DNA of 28,883 bases from an uncultured Porphyromonadaceae bacterium (GCA_902462525.1 CABQCA010000014.1:1-28883), one strand, 5' to 3'. Counted from the stretch's first letter, positions 8,320 through 16,188 are shown. The notes: generated by a model not told the origin, from the sequence alone. Program-made: numbers and translations.

Positions 8320-9282
8320 TCAGCGGAGCACGACCATCGGCGATGATTCCAGACGCGGCAGCACGGCAATGTGAAGCCTTTCGTCGAACGACGCCGCGAC
8401 CGATGCCGGAGCGACTTCAACACCGGCCTCTTCAAGGGCATTGCGGACGGCTGAGAGGGCTTTCTGAGGTGTGTTGTTGTCCTGGCTCAGATGACAGAGG
8501 AAAATGCGCCTGAAGCCCGTCGCGGGCGTCACGGCCGCAAGATAGCGTGCAGTGTCGGCATTGTCCATATGGCCGGATGCCGACGCAATGCGTGCCTTGA
8601 GATACACCGGATAGCGCCCAGTGCGCAGCATCTCGGCATCGTAGTTGGCCTCTATCATAAGATTCTTTGTCTGCCGGATATAGAAATCGGCACGCGAGGT
8701 TATGGTGCCGGTATCGGTGGCAACGACAAAACTGGTGCCGGCGCCTTCGACGTAAAAACCGGCATTGTCCGTACCGTCATGGCTCGTCTCGAAGGCTGTG
8801 ATTGTGAAAGGTCCTATTTTAAAGGGGAATTCCTTGTAGATAGGCGTGTGATAGTCCTTTATGCGACGCGACATATTGTGACGGCGCAGCAGGCCCGTCA
8901 TTGCCTTTGGCGTGGCATAAAGTCGCATATGCTTGAAACGCCGCAGAATGGCATAGGCATAGCGCACGTGGTCGCCATGGTCGTGGGTGAGCAATATTCC
9001 CCGGATTGTCAGCGGATCGACAGAATTTGCCGCCAGTTCGGCCAGCACACGATTGTTATCGCAACCGCTGTCGATGAGAATTCCGCATGAAGGCGTGCCC
9101 AGATAGGAGCAGTTGCCGCTGCTGCCGCTGCCGAACGACATGAAGCGCAGCGTTTCGGGCACACTCAGGCTTTCGGGAGCAAGACCTTCGAGAGTATCTT
9201 CGCCACCGTCGTCCGGCATGTCGAACAGTCCCGGCTGATCGTCGGAAAAGCTTTGGCGGTATTTCTGTCGGCGGCGTGTCAT
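8320..9282 (-). CDS. YycJ/WalJ-like metallo-beta-lactamase-fold hydrolase
   Basis: A 320-residue soluble protein. After a polar N-terminal extension of about 44 residues (longer than usual for the family), the core opens with LRFMSFGSGSSGNCSYLG, a YycJ-subfamily signature. The metal-binding motif is THDHGDH (His100, Asp101, His102, Asp104, His105), with further likely ligands His168 in TSHDG, Asp190 in VATDTG and His264 in LCHLSQDNNTP. YycJ relatives are described as exonuclease-like or linked to cell-wall/DNA-replication coordination in Firmicutes; the role in Bacteroidota is not clear. It starts 12 bases after the upstream methyltransferase gene and is probably co-transcribed with it. A downstream start near the conserved core is possible. 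Confidence 0.88.
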   Translation of the reverse strand: MTRRRQKYRQSFSDDQPGLFDMPDDGGEDTLEGLAPESLSVPETLRFMSFGSGSSGNCSYLGTPSCGILIDSGCDNNRVLAELAANSVDPLTIRGILLTHDHGDHVRYAYAILRRFKHMRLYATPKAMTGLLRRHNMSRRIKDYHTPIYKEFPFKIGPFTITAFETSHDGTDNAGFYVEGAGTSFVVATDTGTITSRADFYIRQTKNLMIEANYDAEMLRTGRYPVYLKARIASASGHMDNADTARYLAAVTPATGFRRIFLCHLSQDNNTPQKALSAVRNALEEAGVEVAPASVAASFDERLHIAVLPRLESSPMVVLR

Positions 9283-9294
9283 GACTCCGGATTA

Positions 9295-10002
9295 TCAGCT
9301 GTGATACAATAGGAAGATTGCCGGACGCCTGGCATAGTCCGTCTTGTCGGTGCGCCACTGCGAAAGCGGCATCGTACGCACGCTTTGAGAAGGACCGGTA
9401 AGGTCGCATGCCACGCACAGCAGCATGTCGGCCGGAAATATAGCTGCGATTTCGTCGATAATGCGACGGTTACGGTAAGGCGTTTCGATGAAAATCTGCG
9501 TCTGACCTCGGCGGATATTCCGCTCCATTTCCTTGAATGCTGCTGCACGGCGGCTGCCGTCGATGGGTATATAACCGAGAAAAGCGAAACTCTGGCCATT
9601 GAATCCCGACGCCATCAGCGACAGCAGAATACTCGACGGCCCGACAAGAGGCACCACCTCAATGCCCTTGCGTTGTGCCGCCGCCACAAGATCGCTTCCC
9701 GGGTCGGCCACGGCAGGGCAGCCTGCTTCGCTGATAATGCCGATGTCGTGTCCCTCGAGCGCCGGGGCAAGCATGGCGGGAACAGCCGAAGGGTCGGTAT
9801 GCTCATTAAGCACCTCGAAATGAAGTGCATCGATGTCGATACTACGGTCGCAGGCTTTTAGAAAACGTCGTGCCGTTCGCAGCTCTTCCACCACGAAATA
9901 TTTAACCCGGGCAAGAAGCGCGATATTACCGGCCGGAAAAACCGCTTCGGGATTCACCGGTGACAGAAACGACGGAAACAAATATATCTTACCTTTGCTC
10001 AT
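9295..10002 (-). CDS. RsmI-like SAM-dependent methyltransferase (tetrapyrrole methylase fold)
   Basis: A 235-residue protein of the SAM-dependent class III (tetrapyrrole methylase) fold. SEAGCPAVADPGSDLV (about 97-112) matches the RsmI motif SDAGTPxxxDPG, and VPLVGPSSILLSLMASG and FAFLGYIP follow in family order, then IFIETPYRNRR. RsmI proper 2'-O-methylates C1402 of 16S rRNA and is usually about 280 residues with a C-terminal extension; this protein lacks that part and has SEAGCP instead of SDAGTP. It may be a paralogue with another substrate. A clear promoter sits just upstream, and the MBL-fold gene follows after 12 bases. Confidence 0.85.
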   Translation of the reverse strand: MSKGKIYLFPSFLSPVNPEAVFPAGNIALLARVKYFVVEELRTARRFLKACDRSIDIDALHFEVLNEHTDPSAVPAMLAPALEGHDIGIISEAGCPAVADPGSDLVAAAQRKGIEVVPLVGPSSILLSLMASGFNGQSFAFLGYIPIDGSRRAAAFKEMERNIRRGQTQIFIETPYRNRRIIDEIAAIFPADMLLCVACDLTGPSQSVRTMPLSQWRTDKTDYARRPAIFLLYHS

Positions 10003-10022
10003 AGTAGTCCGACACTAAACTG

Positions 10023-10055
10023 CAAATATAGCAAAAAATCCCGATAAAGGCCGAA
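10023..10055 (-). promoter_or_regulatory. Promoter of the RsmI-like/MBL gene pair
   Basis: On the minus strand TATATTTG (10030-10023) followed by CA is an exact TAnnTTTG -7 box; TTCG lies 21 bases upstream as a weak -33 box. The transcript would start near 10017, leaving a leader of about 15 bases before the ATG at 10002. Confidence 0.65.
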
Positions 10056-10082
10056 CCGCCGCCCTAAACTTTGTAAATTTAA

Positions 10083-10099
10083 CGGTGATCAGGGCACCG
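10083..10099 (-). terminator. Weak terminator-like hairpin after the WG-repeat gene
   Basis: On the minus strand CGGTG and CACCG (5-bp stem, 7-base loop) are followed by TTAAATTT, 36 bases past the stop of the WG-repeat gene. The stem is short and the T tract interrupted, so this is a tentative call. The rest of 10003-10134 holds the promoter above and no gene. Confidence 0.3.
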
Positions 10100-10134
10100 G
10101 GAGAAGATTCATGCTTTCATCTTTCTGTTTAAAA

Positions 10135-12801
10135 TCAGAATGTACTTACCACACTTCCGTCGGCAAGCAGGGCAATGGCATTGTCAAACTTACACTCGAC
10201 GTCAATCACATTGCGCCATGAGCTGACTTTTCTTACAAAAATTTCGTTGCCGACAGCATATAGGCTACCGTCGTTTTTAAGTCCTATCGCACATCCATGA
10301 CCGCCCACAACGACCTTTTTCACATCAGCCCAAGCAGCTACATCATCGCAGAAATCCGCAACGACGGAGCCATCCTCCAATACCGCAATCGTATAGATGT
10401 TGCCATAGCAGCAATTGAAAGCATCGACCTGTCTTACTCCGTGCCAATCGGGGGTCCGATAGTAGTTTCCGGCAGACACCGATATCAGGGTGCCGTCGGA
10501 CTTCAACCCAAGTACAAAATCGAATCCGCACGCCACTTGTTTTATGTCTGTCCATGTTTCGACTCTGCCTGCGAATCTTTCGGGGCCCTCATAACTTGAG
10601 GGTTCGTCAACACAAGTGACAGTGCCGTCAGAGTGAAGCGCAACCGTATGTCCTTCGCACGACACTACATCCACAACATTCTCCAGCCTCGACAGCTCAT
10701 ATCCTGTCTGGAATTCCCGCTCTATTGGTCCGGGATGAATATGCCCCCTGTCATCCAATGCCATATATCCGTCAAATCCGGCCGTCAGTTTAACAAAATT
10801 ATGCCGTCTCTCTCTACATAATTCCCTGAAATCAGGATTATTTCCATGAAGCCGAATACCACATCCGTCCGGCTCCAATGATATTGCGAAATCTCTTGCG
10901 ACAGCAAGGGTTCCGCCTTGTACTTCAATACACGTTGTGGTGTTTCTGTACTCCCCGATTATTCTGTCTTCATAATCCTCTCTTCTTTTGATGTTATAGA
11001 AACGCGATTCGTCTATATCGGGGTCTGGAAACCGAATTTCATCGGGAACGTAGTACGTTACGGCCGGATTGTTTTCGGCAAACGCACACTTGCTTACGGC
11101 AAGCGATGAGAACGGATTGCTCAATGTGTGTAAAAATATCCCCCTTATAGGCCTGCCCATAAATACATGTTTAAGATTGCGACAACAGGAAAAAGCACAA
11201 TCACGTATCTCTCTGATGCCATTAGGAAGAGACACAAACTCAAGATACGGATTAGCCTTAAACACATCAATTCCAATATATCGATAGCCCTCGGGAACTA
11301 TAAGACCTTTCACGTTCAATTCCCGGCATTGGCAGAAATCGGCGATGGCAACAACAGACATTCCATCGATTTCTTTCGGGAGATTCAGAATACCATTGTC
11401 GGCAATACATTGGCACGATAAACCCGCAGAGTCTTCTCTACCGGCCTTAATATCCTCAATATTGACCCGTGAATCAGCCACAGAATATTTTATACTAAAA
11501 ATAGTCCGGTCTGCCAGTCTTACACTGCGGCCTTTTTTTGAGGCAAACCTTCTTTCCGGCTCATTCCCGTATGGAATCCAACATTCAAATTCCATGATGC
11601 CGTCATGATTACGTCCTAACGGCCTTATTCGGTCATATAGGCATGGAACCGATCCTCCAGTTCTCAAATCATAAATTCCTCTGACATACTCACGTCTGTC
11701 GTCCTCTGCAATTAACTCTGCTACGCCATCCCAATTCAGAAATATCTTAACATATCGAGCAGGAATTACTGTAGCTCCAGATTTGTCGATGAGTCCTTCC
11801 TGATGATATCCTTTTGAAATTAAGGCATAACCTTCATCGTTGAAATTATAAGCACTTTCAAATTGGAATCCTATGATTTCATTATTGTTTTTATCAACGT
11901 ATCCGTATTTGCCATGTTCATTCATCGCATATGTGACACCGTCTTTGTCGAAACAGCCTAAATTTCTATATACGAATGGGAAAATTGTGTTGAGATCTTT
12001 GTCAACTATTCCATAATGTTCATTCTTTTTTACCCGGAAACGATTCTTTCCGTCAATATACACAGTATCATACTTCAGAGGGATTATGACAGAACCATCA
12101 GTGTCGATTACTCCTTCCAATCCATTTTGACCAACCACAGTCATATCCGCGTTGGAGGAAGTGAAGTCCTCCGCATAGTCATATTCAATCCGGAAGGTAA
12201 TCCCTTTATTTACGTTAATAAACCCGAACCGACCACCGGATTTCACTTTTACCATTCCATTGACACCAAGACTCAATTCATCATAAACAAACGGGACAAT
12301 GACATTACCATCAAAACCGGCTAATCCCCATTTACCATTTATTTTGGCTCTGAAACCCTTCCATCCGCTTACTATGTATTTATCCACTTCTTCGTAGAAA
12401 AAGTTTTGAAGAATTGGGCCATCGATAGGCAGGAATCCCCACTTCCCTCCTTTTTTTATCATGAATCCGTACTTATCGACAAGCTCTATCTCTTCATATT
12501 CAGCGGGAATCATAACTTCCAACCGTTCATTTATCATTCCCCACTTTTCTCCGGTCTTTACTTTCCAGCCTCTTCCTCCCCAACCGGCCTGAACGATGTC
12601 ATCAAAATCCGGCAGGCTAACTATATTGCCGGACCTGTCATACAGACACTTCTTTCCGTCTATCGTCTTTATAGTCAGATAGGCATTTTCCAGTTTTCCC
12701 CGGTATCCGGCATCTTCTTTTGCCAAAGGTATTCTGGGTGAAGGATTGACCCTGTTATGCAACATATCACTCAGTTTATTCAAGTAATCAAGTGGGTTCA
12801 T
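10135..12801 (-). CDS. WG-repeat / leucine-rich / RCC1-like mosaic protein
   Basis: An 888-residue protein of unknown function built from three repeat classes. Residues about 45-390 hold nine or ten WG-type units (KWGMI, KWGFL, KWGLA, RFGFI, HYGIV, KYGYV), each followed by a D-G-N or similar turn and an IIP-x-x-YD strand. Residues about 460-590 resemble BspA-type leucine-rich repeats (LNLPKEIDGMSVVAIADFC, VSLPNGIREIRDCAFSCC). Residues about 620-888 hold seven units of the form (I/V)xxVxxGxxxxxxLxxDG(T/S)(V/L), such as VACGFDFVLGLKSDGTL and VVVGGHGCAIGLKNDGSL, suggesting a seven-bladed RCC1-like propeller. There is no signal peptide, membrane segment or catalytic motif, so a cytoplasmic binding scaffold is the likeliest role. 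The DNA is visibly more AT-rich than its neighbours, especially the WG half, which hints at horizontal acquisition. It stands alone, with no partner gene on its strand close by. Confidence 0.85.
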   Translation of the reverse strand: MNPLDYLNKLSDMLHNRVNPSPRIPLAKEDAGYRGKLENAYLTIKTIDGKKCLYDRSGNIVSLPDFDDIVQAGWGGRGWKVKTGEKWGMINERLEVMIPAEYEEIELVDKYGFMIKKGGKWGFLPIDGPILQNFFYEEVDKYIVSGWKGFRAKINGKWGLAGFDGNVIVPFVYDELSLGVNGMVKVKSGGRFGFINVNKGITFRIEYDYAEDFTSSNADMTVVGQNGLEGVIDTDGSVIIPLKYDTVYIDGKNRFRVKKNEHYGIVDKDLNTIFPFVYRNLGCFDKDGVTYAMNEHGKYGYVDKNNNEIIGFQFESAYNFNDEGYALISKGYHQEGLIDKSGATVIPARYVKIFLNWDGVAELIAEDDRREYVRGIYDLRTGGSVPCLYDRIRPLGRNHDGIMEFECWIPYGNEPERRFASKKGRSVRLADRTIFSIKYSVADSRVNIEDIKAGREDSAGLSCQCIADNGILNLPKEIDGMSVVAIADFCQCRELNVKGLIVPEGYRYIGIDVFKANPYLEFVSLPNGIREIRDCAFSCCRNLKHVFMGRPIRGIFLHTLSNPFSSLAVSKCAFAENNPAVTYYVPDEIRFPDPDIDESRFYNIKRREDYEDRIIGEYRNTTTCIEVQGGTLAVARDFAISLEPDGCGIRLHGNNPDFRELCRERRHNFVKLTAGFDGYMALDDRGHIHPGPIEREFQTGYELSRLENVVDVVSCEGHTVALHSDGTVTCVDEPSSYEGPERFAGRVETWTDIKQVACGFDFVLGLKSDGTLISVSAGNYYRTPDWHGVRQVDAFNCCYGNIYTIAVLEDGSVVADFCDDVAAWADVKKVVVGGHGCAIGLKNDGSLYAVGNEIFVRKVSSWRNVIDVECKFDNAIALLADGSVVSTF

Positions 12802-12846
12802 AGTCTTTGTCCTCGTTCTTATTTCCAGTTACATTGATATTGATTG

Positions 12847-12876
12847 TAAAAACCGGTACAATCTATCATGGTACCG
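12847..12876 (-). terminator. Terminator-like hairpin after the MscS gene
   Basis: On the minus strand CGGTAC and GTACCG (12876-12871 and 12859-12854) form a 6-bp stem with an 11-base loop, followed by GTTTTTAC. It lies about 40 bases past the MscS stop and upstream of the WG-repeat gene. A competing pairing (ACCGA with TCGGT just before it) is possible. No clear TAnnTTTG promoter was found for the WG-repeat gene in 12802-12916. Confidence 0.4.
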
Positions 12877-12916
12877 ATTATTTTTTCGGTTTCTCCATTT
12901 CTTCTGGAGGGCGTAT

Positions 12917-14113
12917 TCAAGGCTTGAGGGCGGTGATGTCGGCGCCGGCGGGAGTCTGGAAGATGCGGAGTCCGAAGGCTCCGACGACGGCGTAGACATG
13001 GTCGAAGATTTCGCACTGCAGCTGCTCGAAGGCTTTCCATTCGGTGATTTCTACGAAAAAATAGAGCTGCAGGGGCAATCCTGACGGAGTAGGATCGAGC
13101 TGTCGCACCATCATTATCCATTTCTCGCCGGGACGGTAGCGCACCTGAGGATGAGTGGCGAGATAGTGTTCGAGATAGCGTCGGAGCAGCCCGAGGTTGA
13201 CTGTACGGCCGCTGTCGGGGCCGTCGATACCGTCGAGAAATCCGAGTTTCCGAAGATGCTGCAACTCGTCGGGCGTGCAGAAGCGCACGGTGTTCATGTC
13301 GATATATATCGAACGGGCCACGCGGCGGGCGCCGAGAGAACGCATCTCGTTGTAGTTGCGGAACGAATCGGATACCAGCGCATATGGCGGAATGGTACTC
13401 ACGGAGTGGTCCCAGTTGAGCACTTTCACAGTGGTGAGATTTATCGACAGAACTTCGCCGTTGACGCCGTATTTTTCTGCCACAATCCAGTCCTTTTCCT
13501 TAAGCATCTTGTTGGCGGTGAGCTGCACCGAGGCCACAAATCCGAGAATGGTGTCCTTGAAAACCAGCATCATCACACCGGCAGTTGCTCCGAGAGCTGT
13601 GAGGACAGTGACTATGCTGCGTCCAAGAAGAAGACTGATGCACACCAGGACTCCCAGGATTATCGACACAACCTTCACGGTGTCGAAAAAACTCGGAACC
13701 GCCCATTTGCGGTGAGCGGGATTATCGCTTTTCTTAAGAGCAGAGAAGATGTTGTCGCACAATACGATAACGATGTAGATGTATGTGCCGAGAATATAGA
13801 GCGACGTGAGAATGCGAATCCACTGAAAACTGCCGTTGTCGTTGCCGAAGAAGCCTGGAAGCAGCCAGTTCACGATAAGGGCCGGCACAAGCTGGCTTAT
13901 GGCACCGAGCATACGCGGGTTGAGAATCTCGTCGTCCCAGTGCGTACTGCTCCGGTGTACCAGCTTCGTAACCTGACGGGCCAGCAAACGCGCTATTACG
14001 AACGATATACACGCCGCAACAGCAATTCCGGCAAGAATGACAACCGTGATGATATTATCGGCATACGGTGTGCCGATATTATCGTGAAGAAAAGATTTAA
14101 TGGATTCAAACAT
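12917..14113 (-). CDS. Mechanosensitive ion channel, MscS family (YbdG-like architecture)
   Basis: A 398-residue inner-membrane protein expected to release solutes on hypo-osmotic shock. Hydrophobic helices lie near 17-40, 65-85, 95-120, 145-170 and 172-200. The MscS pore and beta-domain signature follows: VLTALGATAGVMMLVFKDT, then LGFVASVQLTANKMLKEKD, then a beta domain with GVNGEVLSINLTTVKVLNWD and STIPPYALVSDSF. The C-terminal cytoplasmic alpha/beta part ends near residue 390. The extra N-terminal helices resemble the YbdG/MscM group rather than minimal MscS. I chose ATG 14113; an upstream in-frame ATG at 14152 would add 13 residues whose codons overlap the -7 box. No ribosome-binding site precedes ATG 14113, as discussed under the promoter. 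Confidence 0.9.
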   Translation of the reverse strand: MFESIKSFLHDNIGTPYADNIITVVILAGIAVAACISFVIARLLARQVTKLVHRSSTHWDDEILNPRMLGAISQLVPALIVNWLLPGFFGNDNGSFQWIRILTSLYILGTYIYIVIVLCDNIFSALKKSDNPAHRKWAVPSFFDTVKVVSIILGVLVCISLLLGRSIVTVLTALGATAGVMMLVFKDTILGFVASVQLTANKMLKEKDWIVAEKYGVNGEVLSINLTTVKVLNWDHSVSTIPPYALVSDSFRNYNEMRSLGARRVARSIYIDMNTVRFCTPDELQHLRKLGFLDGIDGPDSGRTVNLGLLRRYLEHYLATHPQVRYRPGEKWIMMVRQLDPTPSGLPLQLYFFVEITEWKAFEQLQCEIFDHVYAVVGAFGLRIFQTPAGADITALKP

Positions 14114-14117
14114 ACCG

Positions 14118-14147
14118 CAAATATAGCAACTTTTCGCAAATAACAAA
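14118..14147 (-). promoter_or_regulatory. MscS promoter, possibly giving a leaderless mRNA
   Basis: On the minus strand TTTG (14147-14144), an 18-base spacer and TATATTTG (14125-14118) make a good Bacteroidota promoter. Only four bases (CGGT) separate the -7 box from the ATG at 14113, so the transcript is expected to start at or within one or two bases of the start codon. Confidence 0.6.
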
Positions 14148-14165
14148 AACAACTGTTTTACACAA

Positions 14166-14195
14166 TGCGCCCCGGACCGTACGGTCCGGGGCGCA
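14166..14195. terminator. Perfect 30-bp palindrome downstream of fabF
   Basis: Positions 14166-14180 are the exact reverse complement of 14181-14195; the arm reads TGCGCCCCGGACCGT. It is very GC-rich and has no unpaired loop bases in the DNA. It lies 47 bases past the fabF stop and upstream of the MscS promoter. As RNA it would be a strong hairpin, but only a weak T-containing stretch follows on the minus strand, so it may act as a 3' stabiliser or protein-binding site as well as a terminator. Confidence 0.6.
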
Positions 14196-14197
14196 GT

Positions 14198-14237
14198 ATA
14201 TAACCTGACAACCTGTCAGCTTAACAGCTTGTCAGCC
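14198..14237 (-). repeat. Degenerate 8-bp tandem repeat, five units, copy 2
   Basis: Read on the minus strand: GGCTGACA, AGCTGTTA, AGCTGACA, GGTTGTCA, GGTTATAT, starting 5 bases after the fabF stop. It agrees unit by unit with the array at 8243-8282. On the minus strand it is followed directly by the 30-bp palindrome. Confidence 0.8.
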
Positions 14238-14242
14238 TAAAA

Positions 14243-15514
14243 TCACTTTTCGAATTTCTTGACGATGACAGTGGCGTTGTGACCGCCGAAACCGAAGGAG
14301 TTCGAGAGAGCTGCACGAACGGTACGTTTCTGTGCGCGGTCGAAGGTGAAGTTGAGCGAATAGTCGATTTCTTCGTCCTTGTCCTCGGGGTCGTGGTTGA
14401 TTGTAGGAGGCACGATGTCCTCTTCGACGGCCTTGACACTGAAGACAGCCTCGAGAGCGCCCGTGGCGCCGAGCAGGTGGCCTGTCATCGATTTTGTCGA
14501 CGATATGTTGAGCTTGTGGGCAGCTTCGCCGAAGACTTCCACAATGGCTTTTACCTCGGAGATGTCGCCCACGGGTGTCGAAGTGCCGTGAACGTTGATG
14601 TAGTCGATATCTTCGGGCTTCATGCCGGCATCGTCGAGGGCGTTGCGCATAGCCAGAACAGCACCGAGCCCTTCGGGGTGAGTGGCTGTGAGGTGGTATG
14701 CGTCGGCCGAGAGACCGCCGCCGGCAACCTCGGCGTAGATTTTGGCTCCGCGAGCCAGTGCATGCTCAAGTTCTTCGAGCACGAGCACTGCCGAGCCTTC
14801 GCCCATTACGAAACCGTCGCGGCTCTTGCTGAAGGGGCGCGAAGCTGTTTCGGGGCTGTCGTTGCGGGTGGATAGGGCACGCATGGAGTTGAAACCGCCC
14901 ACGCCGGCCGGGAAGATGGCTGCTTCGGCACCGCCGGTGAGCATCACGTCGGCTTTGCCAAGACGGATGAGGTTGAAAGCGTCGATGATGGCGTTGTTGC
15001 TCGAAGCGCAGGCCGAAACGACGCCATAGTTGGGGCCGTGGTAGCCATACTCCATCGAGATGTGGCCGCTGGCAATGTCGGCGATCATCTTGGGAATGAA
15101 GAAAGGATTGTATTTGGGGCCCTTGTCGGCATTCATGGCGTAGTAGCCGGCTTCTTCCTCAAAGGTGTGGAGACCGCCGATACCTGCTGCTACAATGACA
15201 CCGACACGGTTTTTGTCGATATTCTTAGCTTCGTCGGCTTCGATGCCCGAGTCCTCGACAGCCTGACGGGCTGCAACAAGAGCATACTGGGCGTAGAGGT
15301 CGAGCTGACGTGATTTTTTGCGGTCGAAGTGCTCTTCGGGATTGAAGTTCTTAACCTCGCACGCAAAATGTGTCTTGAAGAGACTGGCGTCGAAGTGGGT
15401 TATAGGGCCCGCTCCGCTGACACCGGCTTTGGCGTTTTCCCAAGTAGTGGCGACATCGTTGCCAAGGGGAGTGATAGCACCCAGACCGGTTATTACGACT
15501 CTTTTAAGTTCCAT
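14243..15514 (-). CDS. fabF: Beta-ketoacyl-ACP synthase II
   Basis: A 423-residue condensing enzyme that elongates acyl-ACP with malonyl-ACP in fatty acid synthesis. The thiolase-fold catalytic triad is complete: Cys169 in VVSACASSNNAI, His309 in NVHGTSTPVGD and His346 in STKSMTGHLLGATG, with Lys341 of the same motif. GFVMGEGSAVLVLEE and SNSFGFGGHNA near the end are also typical. Length is normal. It follows acpP on the same strand at a distance of 134 bases that contains a two-tier hairpin, so the two are probably transcribed together with modulated read-through. Confidence 0.97.
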   Translation of the reverse strand: MELKRVVITGLGAITPLGNDVATTWENAKAGVSGAGPITHFDASLFKTHFACEVKNFNPEEHFDRKKSRQLDLYAQYALVAARQAVEDSGIEADEAKNIDKNRVGVIVAAGIGGLHTFEEEAGYYAMNADKGPKYNPFFIPKMIADIASGHISMEYGYHGPNYGVVSACASSNNAIIDAFNLIRLGKADVMLTGGAEAAIFPAGVGGFNSMRALSTRNDSPETASRPFSKSRDGFVMGEGSAVLVLEELEHALARGAKIYAEVAGGGLSADAYHLTATHPEGLGAVLAMRNALDDAGMKPEDIDYINVHGTSTPVGDISEVKAIVEVFGEAAHKLNISSTKSMTGHLLGATGALEAVFSVKAVEEDIVPPTINHDPEDKDEEIDYSLNFTFDRAQKRTVRAALSNSFGFGGHNATVIVKKFEK

Positions 15515-15587
15515 TCGATTGAAAATTAGAAATGAGTGGAGAGAGAAAAGGGGGTTATTCCCGCGCGCACACGCGCATAAATATAAA

Positions 15588-15626
15588 ACCGCCGTGCTAT
15601 TTCGTGGAGGCGAAATTCGCGGCGGT
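15588..15626 (-). promoter_or_regulatory. Two-tier intercistronic hairpin between acpP and fabF
   Basis: The outer stem pairs ACCGCCG (15588-15594) with CGGCGGT (15620-15626); the inner stem pairs ATTTCG (15599-15604) with CGAAAT (15611-15616) around a 6-base loop. On the minus strand it is followed by TTTATATTTAT, resembling a leaky terminator. A second small GC stem (15563-15567 with 15572-15576) lies closer to fabF. It may set the ratio of abundant ACP to FabF or mark a processing site. Confidence 0.55.
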
Positions 15627-15648
15627 GATGGTCGACCTTAGTCGTGTC

Positions 15649-15885
15649 TTACTTTGCGTTGGCCTCTACAAAAGCGATGGCGTCGCCAACGGTTTTGATG
15701 TTTTCGGCAGCTTCTTCGGGAATTGTGATACCGAATTCCTTTTCGAAGTCCATGATGAGTTCTACGGTGTCGAGCGAGTCAGCGCCGAGGTCGGTGATGA
15801 AACCTGCTGTTTCAGTTACTTTTTCGGGCTCTACGCCGAGCTTGTCAACTACGATAGTCTTTACGCGTTCTGCAATTTCTGACAT
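15649..15885 (-). CDS. acpP: Acyl carrier protein
   Basis: A 78-residue acidic protein that carries acyl chains on 4'-phosphopantetheine. The attachment site is Ser37 in LGADSLDTVELIMDFEKEFG, the classic DSL motif. Length and four-helix composition are normal. It is the first gene of an acpP-fabF unit, transcribed divergently from pnp. Confidence 0.97.
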   Translation of the reverse strand: MSEIAERVKTIVVDKLGVEPEKVTETAGFITDLGADSLDTVELIMDFEKEFGITIPEEAAENIKTVGDAIAFVEANAK

Positions 15886-15928
15886 GATAGTATGGTTTTA
15901 ATTTTTAGTAAATTCAATTTTTGCGCTG

Positions 15929-15936
15929 CAAAGTAA
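15929..15936 (-). promoter_or_regulatory. Probable acpP -7 promoter box
   Basis: On the minus strand TTACTTTG followed by CA differs from TAnnTTTG at one base. It would give a leader of about 35-40 bases before the acpP ATG. No good -33 TTTG was found at the expected distance. Confidence 0.45.
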
Positions 15937-16118
15937 GCAATTTTTCCCGACATTAAGAAATCCGCACCCTAAGGGCCTATGTCACCTTGAGGCCTTCAGA
16001 CAGCCAAAATCGCGCCTACAATGCACTGTAGGGCACTTTTTGGCCTTATTGTGAAAAATTGTTAATCAACACCCTTCCATGCTCCTTTCACACCATTCCG
16101 GGTCAGCACCCAAATAAA
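15937..16118. other. Divergent intergenic region between acpP and pnp
   Basis: The 303-base gap between acpP and pnp carries no gene. Apart from the two promoters it holds small inverted repeats: GGCCT with AGGCC (15974-15978, 15990-15994) and CTACA with TGTAG (16016-16020, 16027-16031). These could be operators or chance; no RNA family was recognised. Confidence 0.4.
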
Positions 16119-16150
16119 TTTGCTTATCTGACCGATTTTTAGTATCTTTG
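16119..16150 (+). promoter_or_regulatory. pnp promoter
   Basis: TTTG (16119-16122), a 20-base spacer and TATCTTTG (16143-16150) followed by CA match the Bacteroidota consensus at every defined position. Transcription would start near 16156, giving an AT-rich leader of about 33 bases. Confidence 0.75.
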
Positions 16151-16188
16151 CACGAATTTTTACGACGTAACAAACTTTTAACGATTTT

